NCBI RefSeq assembly: GCF_014349155.1
Contig: NZ_JACSIT010000067.1
Location: 62,001-126,000 of the forward strand
DNA length: 64,000 bases
DNA from: Neolewinella lacunae
GTDB taxonomy: Bacteria > Bacteroidota > Bacteroidia > Chitinophagales > Saprospiraceae
Direction: 5' to 3'
Shown: piece by piece, positions 8,749 to 16,886 of the stretch
Layout: each line of letters starts with the position of its first letter
Numbering within the stretch: the stretch's first letter is position 1
Program-made: the position numbers and the translations under genes
The notes under the pieces: model-generated
Databases searched by the model: none
What the model was told of the DNA's origin: nothing
What the model saw: the letters and a program-made list of their open reading frames with translations, nothing else

Positions 8749-10677
8749 TTGCCCAACCAGGTCACCCGCCGTATTTATGACTATTTGAAGGACATTCCGC
8801 CCTTCAGCTTCGTCGATAACGAAGAGGCCCTTATGGCGGTGGCCGGACGGGTGGAAGTGCGCTACCAGCCGGTGGGCACCGTCATTTTTCGTCCGGGCGA
8901 GCCACCAAAAGACCGCTTTTACCTGGTCAAGGAAGGGGCCATTGAGCTCTACCACCGCGTGGAGGACGCAGAAAGCCTGGTAGAGCGCCTGGGGGAAGGT
9001 GAAGTGTTTGGCATCCGTCCGCTGCTGGCCGAAGACAATTACCTGTTTGAGGCGCGGGCCGTGGAAGAAAGCCTGCTCTACGCGATCAATTCTGCGGGTT
9101 TTCGCGAGTTACTGCCCCGCTACCCTGCCCTGACGCAGTACCTGGCCACGAGCATGGCCGGCAGTGGTCGTTTTGCCCTCAACCGCCCGGCACCGGTACC
9201 GAAGCTGGGGGATGATTCGCTACAGCCCGACCTGGCCGGGCTGCTCCCCATCCAGGCCAACCGTACGCCCATCACCTGCCCGGCCACGGCCCGCATCGTT
9301 GATGCCGCCCGCGCGATGTCGGAACACAACGTGGGCTCCATCATCATCACCGACCTGCGGCAGCGCCCCATCGGCATCATTACCGACCGCGACCTGCGGC
9401 AAAAGGTGGCCACCGGCCTCGTCAGCAACCAGGAGCTGGTAGGCGAGATCATGCAGGGTCCGGTAGCCTGCATCCGGCCGATGCTGAGCCTCGCCGACGT
9501 GCAGATTGAAATGGTGCGGCGCAACATCAACCACCTGGTGCAAACGGAAGATGGCACCGACAAAACCCCCGTGACGGGCATCATCAGTAAGCACGATATC
9601 CTCGTAGTGCAGGGTAATAACCCGGCGGTGCTGATCCGGGAAATCGGGCGGGCCAAGTCATCGGCCTACCTGCGGACCCTGCGCGAACGCACCGAGCAAT
9701 TGCTGGCCAGCTACCTGGAACGGGAGGTCAGCATTTCCTTCATCACAACGGTGATGACCAAAATCAACGACGAAATCATCCGCAAGTGCATCAAGCTGGG
9801 GCTTGCCCGCGTGCAGGCCGATGGATTGGGCAACCCGCCCGCCCTGTTCGATTGGCTGGTGCTGGGCAGCCAGGGCCGGGGGGAACAACTGCTGCGGACG
9901 GACCAGGACAATGCCCTGATTTTCGAGGACGTCCCCCAGCACCGCTACGCCGCCGTCAAAGACTATTTTTTGCAATTGGCCAGCTACGTCACGGAATTTC
10001 TCAATGACGTCGGCTTCGAGTACTGCAGCGGAGACATGATGGCCAGCAACCCGCGCTGGTGCCTGCCCGTCAGTGCCTGGAAAACCCAGTTCAGCCAATG
10101 GATGCACGAAAACTCGGCGGAAAATATGCTGCATACCTCCATTTTCTTCGATTACCGGGGGGTGTGGGGAGACGGCAGCCTGCCGGCTAAGCTGACCGAA
10201 CACATCTTCCAGGAACTGGAGCGTTCCAGCGCCCGCTTCCTGGCTTCGCTGGCCCTGGCTGCGCTGGATAATCCCAGTCCGCTCACCTTTTTCCGCAATT
10301 TCGTGGTGGAAAGATCCGGCGAACACAAAGACCAGTTCGACCTGAAATCGCGCGCCATGCGGCCACTGACTGACGCCGCCCGCGTGCTGATGCTCGAAGC
10401 CCGGCAGGGGAACATCAACAATACCTTCCGGCGCTTTGAGGTAATGGCCGAACGCGAGCCCCAGAATGCCGAACTTTTCCGCGCCGCCGCCGAAGCCTAC
10501 GAAGTGCTCATCCGCCTGCGGGCCACCATGGGTTTACGGCGCAAAGACTCCGGCCGCTTCCTGAAACCGGAAGAACTCAGCCGCGTCCAGCGCCTCCTGC
10601 TGCGCAATAGTTTTGAACCCGTGAAGGAAATCCAGACCCTGCTGGAAGTGCGCTTCCAACTCAACTTCCTGCGCTGA
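8749..10677 (+). CDS. cNMP-binding/CBS/DUF294 nucleotidyltransferase-like signalling protein
   Basis: A 642-residue cytoplasmic regulator. Domains in order: cyclic-nucleotide-binding fold (about 20-140), two CBS motifs (about 170-300, e.g. VGSIIITDLRQRPIGIITDR and VTGIISKHDI), a DUF294 putative nucleotidyltransferase (LVLGSQGRGEQLLRTDQDNA, the GS...D-x-D signature) and the DUF294 C-terminal substrate-binding-like helices. I chose TTG at 8749 because it gives the usual family length and the standard N-terminus PNQVTRRIYDYL. An upstream TTG at 8614 adds a basic segment that covers a promoter-like TACTTTTC. The stop overlaps the next start (TGATG), so it is translationally coupled to a DnaQ-like exonuclease, a pairing I recall from other bacteria. 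The signal sensed and the target are unknown. Confidence 0.85.
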   Translation: MPNQVTRRIYDYLKDIPPFSFVDNEEALMAVAGRVEVRYQPVGTVIFRPGEPPKDRFYLVKEGAIELYHRVEDAESLVERLGEGEVFGIRPLLAEDNYLFEARAVEESLLYAINSAGFRELLPRYPALTQYLATSMAGSGRFALNRPAPVPKLGDDSLQPDLAGLLPIQANRTPITCPATARIVDAARAMSEHNVGSIIITDLRQRPIGIITDRDLRQKVATGLVSNQELVGEIMQGPVACIRPMLSLADVQIEMVRRNINHLVQTEDGTDKTPVTGIISKHDILVVQGNNPAVLIREIGRAKSSAYLRTLRERTEQLLASYLEREVSISFITTVMTKINDEIIRKCIKLGLARVQADGLGNPPALFDWLVLGSQGRGEQLLRTDQDNALIFEDVPQHRYAAVKDYFLQLASYVTEFLNDVGFEYCSGDMMASNPRWCLPVSAWKTQFSQWMHENSAENMLHTSIFFDYRGVWGDGSLPAKLTEHIFQELERSSARFLASLALAALDNPSPLTFFRNFVVERSGEHKDQFDLKSRAMRPLTDAARVLMLEARQGNINNTFRRFEVMAEREPQNAELFRAAAEAYEVLIRLRATMGLRRKDSGRFLKPEELSRVQRLLLRNSFEPVKEIQTLLEVRFQLNFLR

Positions 10678-11393
10678 TGGAGGGAATGGCCTGGCTCCGT
10701 AAACTACGTGCATCGCTCAAGCGCAACAGCGCCGAGGAGGCTGCCGCCGATTGGCCCGAGTGGTACCAAAGCTACCACGCCATTGCGTCTGCTGGTACGC
10801 AAGCGCCGCTGCCACTGGCCGAAAGAAGCATTGTGGTGCTCGACGCAGAGACCACGGGCCTGGACCCGAAGCAGGACCATTTACTCAGCCTGGGAGCACT
10901 CAAAATAAGTGGCAACAACATCCTGACCAACGCCCAGTTTGAGGCATACCTGCCCGCGCCAGAGGGGTATGCGGACAGCAGCACCGTGGCCATCCACGGC
11001 CTTGTTCCCAACTCCGCCCGCTACGTGTATTCCAACGAAGAGCAGTTGCTGGCCGATTTTCTGGCCTACCTCGGCGATGCCATCATCGTGGGCCACCACA
11101 TCGCCTTCGATCTGGAAATGATCAACCGCGCCCTGCTGAAACAAGGCACCGGAAAATTGCTCAACTCCGTAGTGGACACCGCCAAAGTCGCCGAACGCCT
11201 TCAACCCGTGGGCTACTGGACGCCTAAAGACCAGTTTACCCTCGATAAACTCGCCCGTCGCTACCGCATTCCCCTTTCTGATCGCCATACCGCATTGGGC
11301 GACGCCTACATCACCGCCGTCTTATGGCTCAAACTTATGGCCAGGATGCATGATAAGCTGCAGCGGGAAGTCACGCTGGCGGACTTGCGTTGA
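10677..11393 (+). CDS. DnaQ-like 3'-5' exonuclease
   Basis: A 238-residue DEDDh-type exonuclease of the DNA polymerase III epsilon/RNase T superfamily. The three motifs are present: ExoI DAETTG (near 56-61), ExoII HHIAFDLEMI (near 139-148) and ExoIII HTALGDAY (near 201-208). An N-terminal ~45-residue extension precedes the fold. The start codon overlaps the stop of the cNMP/CBS/DUF294 gene by one base, so the two are one operon. A stand-alone exonuclease of this size paired with a DUF294 protein is not the replicative proofreading subunit; a role in nucleic-acid turnover gated by the partner is inference. Confidence 0.88.
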   Translation: MEGMAWLRKLRASLKRNSAEEAAADWPEWYQSYHAIASAGTQAPLPLAERSIVVLDAETTGLDPKQDHLLSLGALKISGNNILTNAQFEAYLPAPEGYADSSTVAIHGLVPNSARYVYSNEEQLLADFLAYLGDAIIVGHHIAFDLEMINRALLKQGTGKLLNSVVDTAKVAERLQPVGYWTPKDQFTLDKLARRYRIPLSDRHTALGDAYITAVLWLKLMARMHDKLQREVTLADLR

Positions 11394-11589
11394 GGACAGG
11401 GGGAAAGGAGATAGGGGGAAAAGGCTTAAAGGAGAAAGGGCGGGGGAATGCTGCGGAGGTTCGTTTTAAACCACTAAGAACACGATGAAGGACTACGAAG
11501 ATGAGGGGGCACAAAGCCCCGCCAGGCCGCTTGTGTAGTGTCGGGGAGGGTGTAGCCCGACGTTTTCGTTGCTGATTCCCCGGCAGCGC

Positions 11590-12696
11590 CTATTCCTCCA
11601 CCGCGTTCACCAGTTTTGGTACTCCGTTGGCCTTATCCAGCAGCAGCGCCAGCACGCTTTGCCGCTGGCCGGCGCGGTAGAAGGTGATGCGGATTTTTTG
11701 CCCGGGGCGGAAGCGGCTCAGGGCTTCCTGCATGGACGGCGCGGAGTTGATGGGCACCTCGTTAAGGGCCAGGAGGACATCACCGGCCTTTAGCCCGGCC
11801 GCTTCGGCGGATCCGCCAGGCTTTACGCCCGTGATCAGTACGCCCTCGGCCTGCCCCATCCCCAGTTTTTTGGCCTGGGCGTCGTTGAGGCTTTGGATGT
11901 AGAGGCCGAGGACGGCCCGCCGGACCTCCCCGAAAGCCCGCAGGTCGTTCAGCACCCGGAGCACCAGGTTGCCGGGGATAGCAAAGGCAAAGCCTTCGTG
12001 GCGGCCGCTGTTGGTCAGGATGGCCGTGTTGATGCCCACCAACTTACCGTGGGTATTGATGAGGGGGCCACCGCTGTTGCCGGGGTTGATGGCCGCGTCC
12101 GTCTGGATGAAGCTCTCGATGCGGTCTTCGGGTTCCAGCACGTCGATGCTGCGCCCCTTGGCCGAAACGATGCCGGCGGTGACCGTAGAGTTGAGGCTAA
12201 AGGGGTTGCCGATGGCCAGCACCCACTCGCCTACGCGCAGGCTGTCACTGTTCCCGAATGCCACGCTGGGTAACTCCACCTCTTCCACAATTTGCAGGAG
12301 GGCCAGATCCGTGCTTTCGTCTTCGCCGATCACCACTGCGTCGTACTCGCGTTTGTCGCCCAGCAGAACGCGGATCGACTTCGCCCCGTGCACAACGTGG
12401 CGGTTGGTGGCAATCAGGCCACTGGGGTCAATGACTACGCCGGAACCGGTTGTTGAGCGCCCGATCTGGTGCCGCCCCGCGTAGCAGCGCAAAAACACCA
12501 CCGCAGGGGTGACGCGCTCGGCGGCAGTAATAAAATCGGTGGCGGTGGTGCGGTTCAGCGGGGAAGTGGTCTCTTGGGCGGCGTGGGCGGATGTGGGCGC
12601 GGCCGCAGGTGCCAAAAGAAGTCTTTGGAGCGCGAGGGCCGACAGGGCCGACAGCAAACAACAGGTAAAAAGGATCAGTAGGTTATAGGACTTCAT
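11590..12696 (-). CDS. HtrA/DegP-type periplasmic serine protease
   Basis: A 368-residue trypsin-like protease for envelope protein quality control. An N-terminal hydrophobic segment (about 6-30) acts as signal or anchor, followed by an Ala/Pro-rich linker. The catalytic triad is visible as H100 (ATNRHVV), D130 (ESTDLALL) and S208 (NPGNSGGPL). A single PDZ domain follows (about 255-355, GLKAGDVLLALNEVPI); classical DegP has two. The linker codons for LLLAPAAAPTS coincide with a copy of the dispersed NotI-core repeat (12595-12613), so the repeat is being translated. It is divergent from the small membrane-protein gene and no neighbour suggests a specific substrate. Confidence 0.92.
   Translation of the reverse strand: MKSYNLLILFTCCLLSALSALALQRLLLAPAAAPTSAHAAQETTSPLNRTTATDFITAAERVTPAVVFLRCYAGRHQIGRSTTGSGVVIDPSGLIATNRHVVHGAKSIRVLLGDKREYDAVVIGEDESTDLALLQIVEEVELPSVAFGNSDSLRVGEWVLAIGNPFSLNSTVTAGIVSAKGRSIDVLEPEDRIESFIQTDAAINPGNSGGPLINTHGKLVGINTAILTNSGRHEGFAFAIPGNLVLRVLNDLRAFGEVRRAVLGLYIQSLNDAQAKKLGMGQAEGVLITGVKPGGSAEAAGLKAGDVLLALNEVPINSAPSMQEALSRFRPGQKIRITFYRAGQRQSVLALLLDKANGVPKLVNAVEE
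12595..12613 (+). repeat. Dispersed NotI-core repeat, copy 2 (inside htrA-like gene)
   Basis: Exact core GGGCGCGGCCGCAGGTGCC. Read on the minus strand it encodes the Ala/Pro linker just after the signal segment of the HtrA-like protease. It lacks the usual purine-rich tail. Confidence 0.85.
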
Positions 12697-12727
12697 GCGT
12701 TGGGCAAACGATTCAGCCCCCCGTATG

Positions 12728-12759
12728 TTGTTCCACCGTGCCGGGGCACCGTATTTTTG
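12728..12759 (+). promoter_or_regulatory. Promoter of the small membrane-protein gene
   Basis: TTG at 12728-12730, 21-nt spacer, TATTTTTG at 12752-12759: a full match to the Bacteroidota -33/-7 pattern. The start codon follows 17 bp later. Confidence 0.6.
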
Positions 12760-12776
12760 CCTCCCAACTTTATCCC

Positions 12777-12995
12777 ATGACCATGCAACGCGATCCTTTC
12801 GATGGAGACTACATCGGCAACATCTTCGGCTGGCGGGTTTCCCTGATCGGAGCCGTAGTCATCCTGGGCCTGATCGCCTTTGCGGCCTACCGCCACTACA
12901 CACTGGGCGTTCCCGTTGGCTTTGAAGACCAGATGGAAACGGAAGGGGAACGGTATGCGCCGGTTAGCCGTAGGGATAGTTTGGGGGTTCAGTAG
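12777..12995 (+). CDS. Small single-pass membrane protein, function unknown
   Basis: A 72-residue protein beginning MTMQRDPFDGDYIG. One transmembrane helix (SLIGAVVILGLIAFAAYRHY, about 21-40) is followed by a hydrophilic tail with acidic and basic residues. I do not recognise a family. A well-formed promoter immediately upstream supports that it is a gene, and the ATG at 12777 was preferred over an in-frame ATG at 12738 that lies upstream of the -7 box. It ends just before an inverted repeat in front of dapF, so whether it is co-transcribed with dapF is unclear. Confidence 0.6.
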   Translation: MTMQRDPFDGDYIGNIFGWRVSLIGAVVILGLIAFAAYRHYTLGVPVGFEDQMETEGERYAPVSRRDSLGVQ

Positions 12996-13000
12996 TTCAT

Positions 13001-13059
13001 AGTTCATAGTTCATAGCGAGTAGATCTTTGGGAAACTAACGACTAGTGAACTATGAACT
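13001..13059. repeat. 13-bp perfect inverted repeat spanning the dapF start
   Basis: AGTTCATAGTTCA at 13001-13013 is repeated inverted as TGAACTATGAACT at 13047-13059. The right arm contains the first codons of dapF (GTG at 13046). The left arm is extended by tandem copies of TAGTTCA. Confidence 0.7.
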
Positions 13060-13849
13060 GACAAAACAATCGCTCATCGAATTCTTCAAATACCAAGGTG
13101 CTGGCAATGACTTCATCCTGCTCGACGACCGGGAGGGAGACGTGTTGCCCGGAATGGACCAAGGCACCATCGCCGAGCTTTGCGACCGGCACTTCGGCAT
13201 CGGTGCCGACGGGCTGATGTTGCTGCGCCGCCATGCGGAGTACGACTTCGAAATGCTTTACTACAATTCCGACGGTGCGCCCAGCAGCATGTGCGGCAAC
13301 GGCGGCCGCTGCATTGTCCGTTTTGCCCATTACCTGGGCATCCGCCGGGAGGTTTACCATTTTTTAGCCGTCGATGGCCCGCACCGTGCCGTCCTCCTCC
13401 CCTCCGGTAACGTCTCCCTGGAAATGAACGACGTCACCAGCGTACATCAGGCCACGCCCGATGCTTTCGTGCTGGATACCGGTTCACCGCACTACGTCAC
13501 GCTGGCCCATGATCCGTTGCAAGTGAATGTCAACGTTGAAGGCCGGCGCATCCGGCAAGCGGCCCCTTTCGGGATCAACGTCAACTTTATCCGCATCAAT
13601 GGCCCGGAAATCACCATTGCCACCTACGAGCGGGGCGTGGAGGGAGAGACGCTGGCCTGCGGGACGGGAGTTACCGCTGCGGCGATCGTGGCCACGCTCC
13701 AGACCGCTTCTGCAACAGAGGGTCCCTTTCAGTGGGTAGTGCGGGCCAAGGGCGGAGTCCTGAGTGTTCGTGGCCGCTACGCCAACGGCATTTTTACCGA
13801 TCTCTGGCTGGAAGGGCCGGCCGTAAAGGTTTTCTCGGGGGTGATATAG
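13046..13849 (+). CDS. dapF: Diaminopimelate epimerase
   Basis: A 267-residue enzyme that interconverts LL- and meso-diaminopimelate in the lysine/peptidoglycan pathway. Both catalytic cysteines are in place: C83 in SSMCGNGGRC and C205 in LACGTGVTA. The N-terminal KYQGAGNDF and the GIGADGL motif are typical. The start is GTG at 13046, giving about ten more residues than the common N-terminus, which normally begins just before FYKYQGAGND. No ATG lies between, so the 5' end may have been reshaped by the surrounding inverted repeat, whose right arm overlaps the first four codons. No other lysine-pathway gene is adjacent. Confidence 0.93.
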   Translation: MNYELTKQSLIEFFKYQGAGNDFILLDDREGDVLPGMDQGTIAELCDRHFGIGADGLMLLRRHAEYDFEMLYYNSDGAPSSMCGNGGRCIVRFAHYLGIRREVYHFLAVDGPHRAVLLPSGNVSLEMNDVTSVHQATPDAFVLDTGSPHYVTLAHDPLQVNVNVEGRRIRQAAPFGINVNFIRINGPEITIATYERGVEGETLACGTGVTAAAIVATLQTASATEGPFQWVVRAKGGVLSVRGRYANGIFTDLWLEGPAVKVFSGVI

Positions 13850-13920
13850 GCCTTAGCCAGGAAGGACGAAGAAGCTTGTGACCAATTCACTTTCGGCCCT
13901 CTGCACCACCCAACGAGCGC

Positions 13921-14580
13921 TTAGCGGCTGCCGTATTCCGCCACCCAGGCGGTGTAATCAAAGATGGCTTCGCGACGCAATACCTGTTCTTTTTCCACAC
14001 GCCAGCCCCGGGATTGGAGGGCGGCGCGGTAGGCAGCGGGGCCGTGCTGCTGGGGATGGAGCAGGTCGCCCGGCAAAAGACGGAAAATAGGTTCGAGCCA
14101 GGGGTGGCGGTGCACGTCGCTGGTCAGCAGCAGGCGCGTCCCCGTGTGGGCTACGGCGGTGAGTTGGTCGAGGGCGAGGGCCCAGTTGGCCACGTGGTTG
14201 ATGGCGTTGAAACAGTAAATGGCTTCGAAGGGCCCGCCGGGAATAGGCTGTTCGAGGGTTTGGACGGCGAAGTCGGTTTCCGGATACCGGCTGCGGGCGA
14301 AGATGCTCAGGTCGGTCTCGTAGCGGAGCAGGAGGGGATCGAGGGCCGTCACCCGCTCCGTACCGTGGAGGGTGATGAAGATGCCGGCCGGTCCGCAGCC
14401 CGCGTCGAGTACTTTCCGGTGGGGGATTACGGTCCAACCCAGCTCGTCAAGTGTACGCTGCCAGTAGGCACTTTTCTCGGCCAGGTACTGTTCCGGGGGC
14501 TTCGCACGCAGGTAACGTCGCCACCATCGGCGTTCGAGGTACTGGGCTACCCGCCAGCGCAGGGAGGAGGTCTTTTGCAT
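13921..14580 (-). CDS. Class I SAM-dependent methyltransferase
   Basis: A 219-residue soluble protein with a Rossmann-type methyltransferase core. Motif I is VLDAGCGPAGIF (near 57-68), the acidic post-I residue lies in VTALDPL, and motif IV-like FEAIYCFNAINHV follows. It fits the Methyltransf_11 type, which modifies small molecules or lipids; the substrate cannot be told. The N-terminus is rich in Arg and Trp (RRWWRRYLRAK), suggesting membrane or nucleic-acid contact. The -7 box at 14588-14595 is so close to the ATG that the transcript is probably leaderless. It is convergent with dapF. Confidence 0.75.
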   Translation of the reverse strand: MQKTSSLRWRVAQYLERRWWRRYLRAKPPEQYLAEKSAYWQRTLDELGWTVIPHRKVLDAGCGPAGIFITLHGTERVTALDPLLLRYETDLSIFARSRYPETDFAVQTLEQPIPGGPFEAIYCFNAINHVANWALALDQLTAVAHTGTRLLLTSDVHRHPWLEPIFRLLPGDLLHPQQHGPAAYRAALQSRGWRVEKEQVLRREAIFDYTAWVAEYGSR

Positions 14581-14587
14581 TGCCGGA

Positions 14588-14595
14588 CGAAGGTA
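14588..14595 (-). promoter_or_regulatory. -7 box for the methyltransferase gene
   Basis: Minus-strand TACCTTCG ending 7 bp before the ATG at 14580, implying a transcript that starts at or next to the start codon. Just upstream is a purine-rich stretch with GATTGAAG repeated three times (14621-14645). Confidence 0.5.
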
Positions 14596-14707
14596 AGGGG
14601 GAAGGGATTAAGGGATGAAAGGATTGAAGGATTGAAGGATTGAATAAGCTGCCGCACCGGGATACAGACTTAGCTGAGCAGCCTCCGACAGAAAACGGCC
14701 TTAAGTG

Positions 14708-14954
14708 TAGGCTGTCTAATCTAATGGGTTTAACCCGTACGCGCTTTAGGGGCCTGGACCGCCTAGGTTGAGACCCTCTGGGTCGATCCAGCTAATCACG
14801 GTGCCCCCCTGGGTTGAGACCCTCTGTGGGTCGATCCAGCTAAGTAAAATGGCGTATTCTCCTACGGCCCAAAGGGTCTCGACCTATTAAGCGCTTGAGC
14901 CTCCCCGGTTGGCTAAAGTGAGTACGGCTGTGGCCTGGCTAATTAGACAGCCTA
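14708..14954. mobile_element. MITE-like element, 247 bp, with flanking target duplication
   Basis: The ends are inverted copies of TAGGCTGTCTAAT (14708-14720 and 14942-14954). Immediately outside lie GCCTTAAGTG (14698-14707) and GCCTTCAGTG (14955-14964), a 10-bp direct repeat with one mismatch, as expected for a target-site duplication. The interior is non-coding. It holds two near-identical copies of a GAGACCCTCTG...GGGTCGATCCAGCTAA unit (about 14770 and 14815) and an inverted GGGTCTCGACC (about 14874), so it can fold. No transposase is present; it would need one in trans. Confidence 0.75.
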
Positions 14955-14984
14955 GCCTTCAGTGCACCCCAAACGCCGCCGTCG

Positions 14985-14992
14985 TATCTTCG
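14985..14992 (+). promoter_or_regulatory. -7 box for the DUF2027-Smr gene
   Basis: TATCTTCG ending 4 bp before the ATG at 14997, which suggests a leaderless mRNA. It lies just outside the right end of the MITE-like element. Confidence 0.5.
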
Positions 14993-14996
14993 CGGC

Positions 14997-16022
14997 ATGG
15001 CATTTATCATTAATCAGCGCGTACGGATGAAGCGTACGCAAAACGTAGGAACGGTAACCGCAATATTGCCCGGTGGCGTAGTCCAGGTACGTTGGGACGG
15101 CGGCAGTGGGCTGCTGCCCGTGCCAGAAGAGGTATTGGAGGCGGTAGGGGCCGCTCCCCCACCCCCCGCCGCACTGGCCAAGCCTATTCCCGTACCCCAG
15201 CAGGCCAATCAGGGTCCCGAAGAATACGAAGGTGTTCGCCTGGCTTTCGATCCGCAACTGAACAATGAGGCGGAGCCCGTCGCCTTCGAGGTGTACCTGC
15301 TCAATGGTACGCCCCACAAAATCCTGTACGAACTCAAGGTATTAACCGGAAGCAACCGCCGTTGGAGCAAAGCGGGACAACTCGAAGCGGGGGGCAAAAA
15401 ACGCCTGGACGCCGTCGCCTACGGCTGGCTGAATGAAAAATTGAGCTGCGAGCTAGACTGCCGGCCCATCCTCCCCGAAGGACCTGGGCCACGGCATTTC
15501 CAACAGCTCCGGATCAAGGGACAGCAGTTTTTCGATAAGCTCGAGGACGTCCCCGAACTTTACCGGGACGCCCACCTCTACGTCGTCTTCCCCTCGCTTG
15601 ATACGACGGCCACCGCACCTGCGTCAGCGCCCCAGCTCAACACCGGCTCGCTCAGGGCCATCACCCAGCAGGAGCTCAACAAGAAAAGCGTCGCGCCAGC
15701 CAAAAACGTGACCAACTTCGATCTGGCCGAGAAGCTGGAGTTCGAAACCGAGATCGATCTCCACCTGCCTGCGCTGGTGAAAGACCCCGCTGCAGTGCCC
15801 AAACACCTGGTTCTCCAAACCCAGTTGAAACACCTCGACGCCTACCTCGAGCGGGCCGTCCGGCTGGGTGTAGACCGGGTATTCATCATCCACGGCGTCG
15901 GCAGCGGAGCCCTGAAACGCGCCATCCACTCCCGCCTCCACGGCATGCGCTATGTCCGCGATTTCCGCAACGAATTTCACCCGAAATACGGCACCGGGGC
16001 CACCGAGGTGATTTTTGATTAA
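14997..16022 (+). CDS. DUF2027 protein with C-terminal Smr domain
   Basis: A 341-residue Bacteroidota-type protein. The N-terminus is an SH3/KOW-like fold (RVRMKRTQNVGTVTAILPGG), followed by a Pro/Ala linker and the DUF2027 beta-domain. The C-terminus is a Smr (small MutS-related) domain: EIDLHLPAL near 255, LDAYLERAVRLG, and the conserved HGVGSGALK near 300. Smr domains in other proteins bind or cleave branched DNA or RNA; in MutS2 they act in recombination suppression or ribosome rescue. The role of the stand-alone DUF2027-Smr protein is not known to me. The gene starts right after the MITE-like element and appears to be transcribed from its own promoter. Confidence 0.88.
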   Translation: MAFIINQRVRMKRTQNVGTVTAILPGGVVQVRWDGGSGLLPVPEEVLEAVGAAPPPPAALAKPIPVPQQANQGPEEYEGVRLAFDPQLNNEAEPVAFEVYLLNGTPHKILYELKVLTGSNRRWSKAGQLEAGGKKRLDAVAYGWLNEKLSCELDCRPILPEGPGPRHFQQLRIKGQQFFDKLEDVPELYRDAHLYVVFPSLDTTATAPASAPQLNTGSLRAITQQELNKKSVAPAKNVTNFDLAEKLEFETEIDLHLPALVKDPAAVPKHLVLQTQLKHLDAYLERAVRLGVDRVFIIHGVGSGALKRAIHSRLHGMRYVRDFRNEFHPKYGTGATEVIFD

Positions 16023-16100
16023 GAGCGGGGAGTGAACATTGGGCACGTTAAGCGCCTTTGGTTTCGTTGTTAGCGAGAACCCCCACAACCGCAGACTACC

Positions 16101-16886
16101 ATGAAACCACTCCGCTTTTTGCCCCTGCTGTTGCTTCTCCCCCTGCTGGGGTGCAACAAAACCAAGGTAAAGCAACTCGAAACCCAGCTGGAGAGCAGCG
16201 AGCAACAACGGCAGATGCTCGTCACCCAACTCGAAAGTGTCCAACGCACCAACGGCGATTTACTGGCCCGCATGGAAGACCTTTCGGTCATCTCCAAGGA
16301 GGGCGCCACGAGCATCCGCGAGAGCCTGGAAAGCATCAGCGGGCAAACCAGCTACATCCAGGAACTCAACCGCTCCATTGCCCGCAAGGACAGCCTGAAT
16401 ATGGCCCTGGTGATGAACCTGAAGCGGTCGTTGGACAATGTCTCCGACCAGGACGTGCAGGTAGAGGTACGCGGCGGAAAGGTGCACGTCAGCATCAGCG
16501 ATAAGCTCCTGTTTGCCTCCGGCAGCGCCAGCCTGAACGCCGACGCCCGGCGGGTATTGGAAAAGGTTGGCCTGGTCTTAAACGACCACCGCAACCTCAA
16601 CGTCATCGTGGAAGGGCATACCGATAACGTCCCCGTTCAGCTCAACGGCATCAAAGACAACTGGGACCTGAGCACGCGCCGGGCTACGGCCGTGGTGCGG
16701 CAGTTGGTGGACCAGTTTTACGTTGACCCCGCCCGCCTGACTGCCGCCGGCCGCGCGGAGTACGACCCCCGGGGCGACAACGCCACGCCAGACGGACGCG
16801 CCCGCAACCGCCGTACCGAGATCGTCATCACGCCCAATCTGGACGAGTTTTTCGACCTGGCTAAGACGGGAAATACGCCGGGTTAA
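16101..16886 (+). CDS. OmpA-family lipoprotein with coiled coil
   Basis: A 261-residue lipoprotein: signal peptide MKPLRFLPLLLLLPLLGC with lipobox LLGC, then a Gln/Glu-rich coiled coil (about 20-100), then an OmpA/MotB-type peptidoglycan-binding domain (about 125-250; GHTDNVP, WDLSTRRATAVVRQL, RARNRRTEIVI). It likely tethers the outer membrane to the cell wall. The layout is close to the OmpA-type proteins common in Bacteroidota and is distinct from the PorE-like protein at 5.6 kb. It stands alone in its transcription unit. Confidence 0.88.
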   Translation: MKPLRFLPLLLLLPLLGCNKTKVKQLETQLESSEQQRQMLVTQLESVQRTNGDLLARMEDLSVISKEGATSIRESLESISGQTSYIQELNRSIARKDSLNMALVMNLKRSLDNVSDQDVQVEVRGGKVHVSISDKLLFASGSASLNADARRVLEKVGLVLNDHRNLNVIVEGHTDNVPVQLNGIKDNWDLSTRRATAVVRQLVDQFYVDPARLTAAGRAEYDPRGDNATPDGRARNRRTEIVITPNLDEFFDLAKTGNTPG

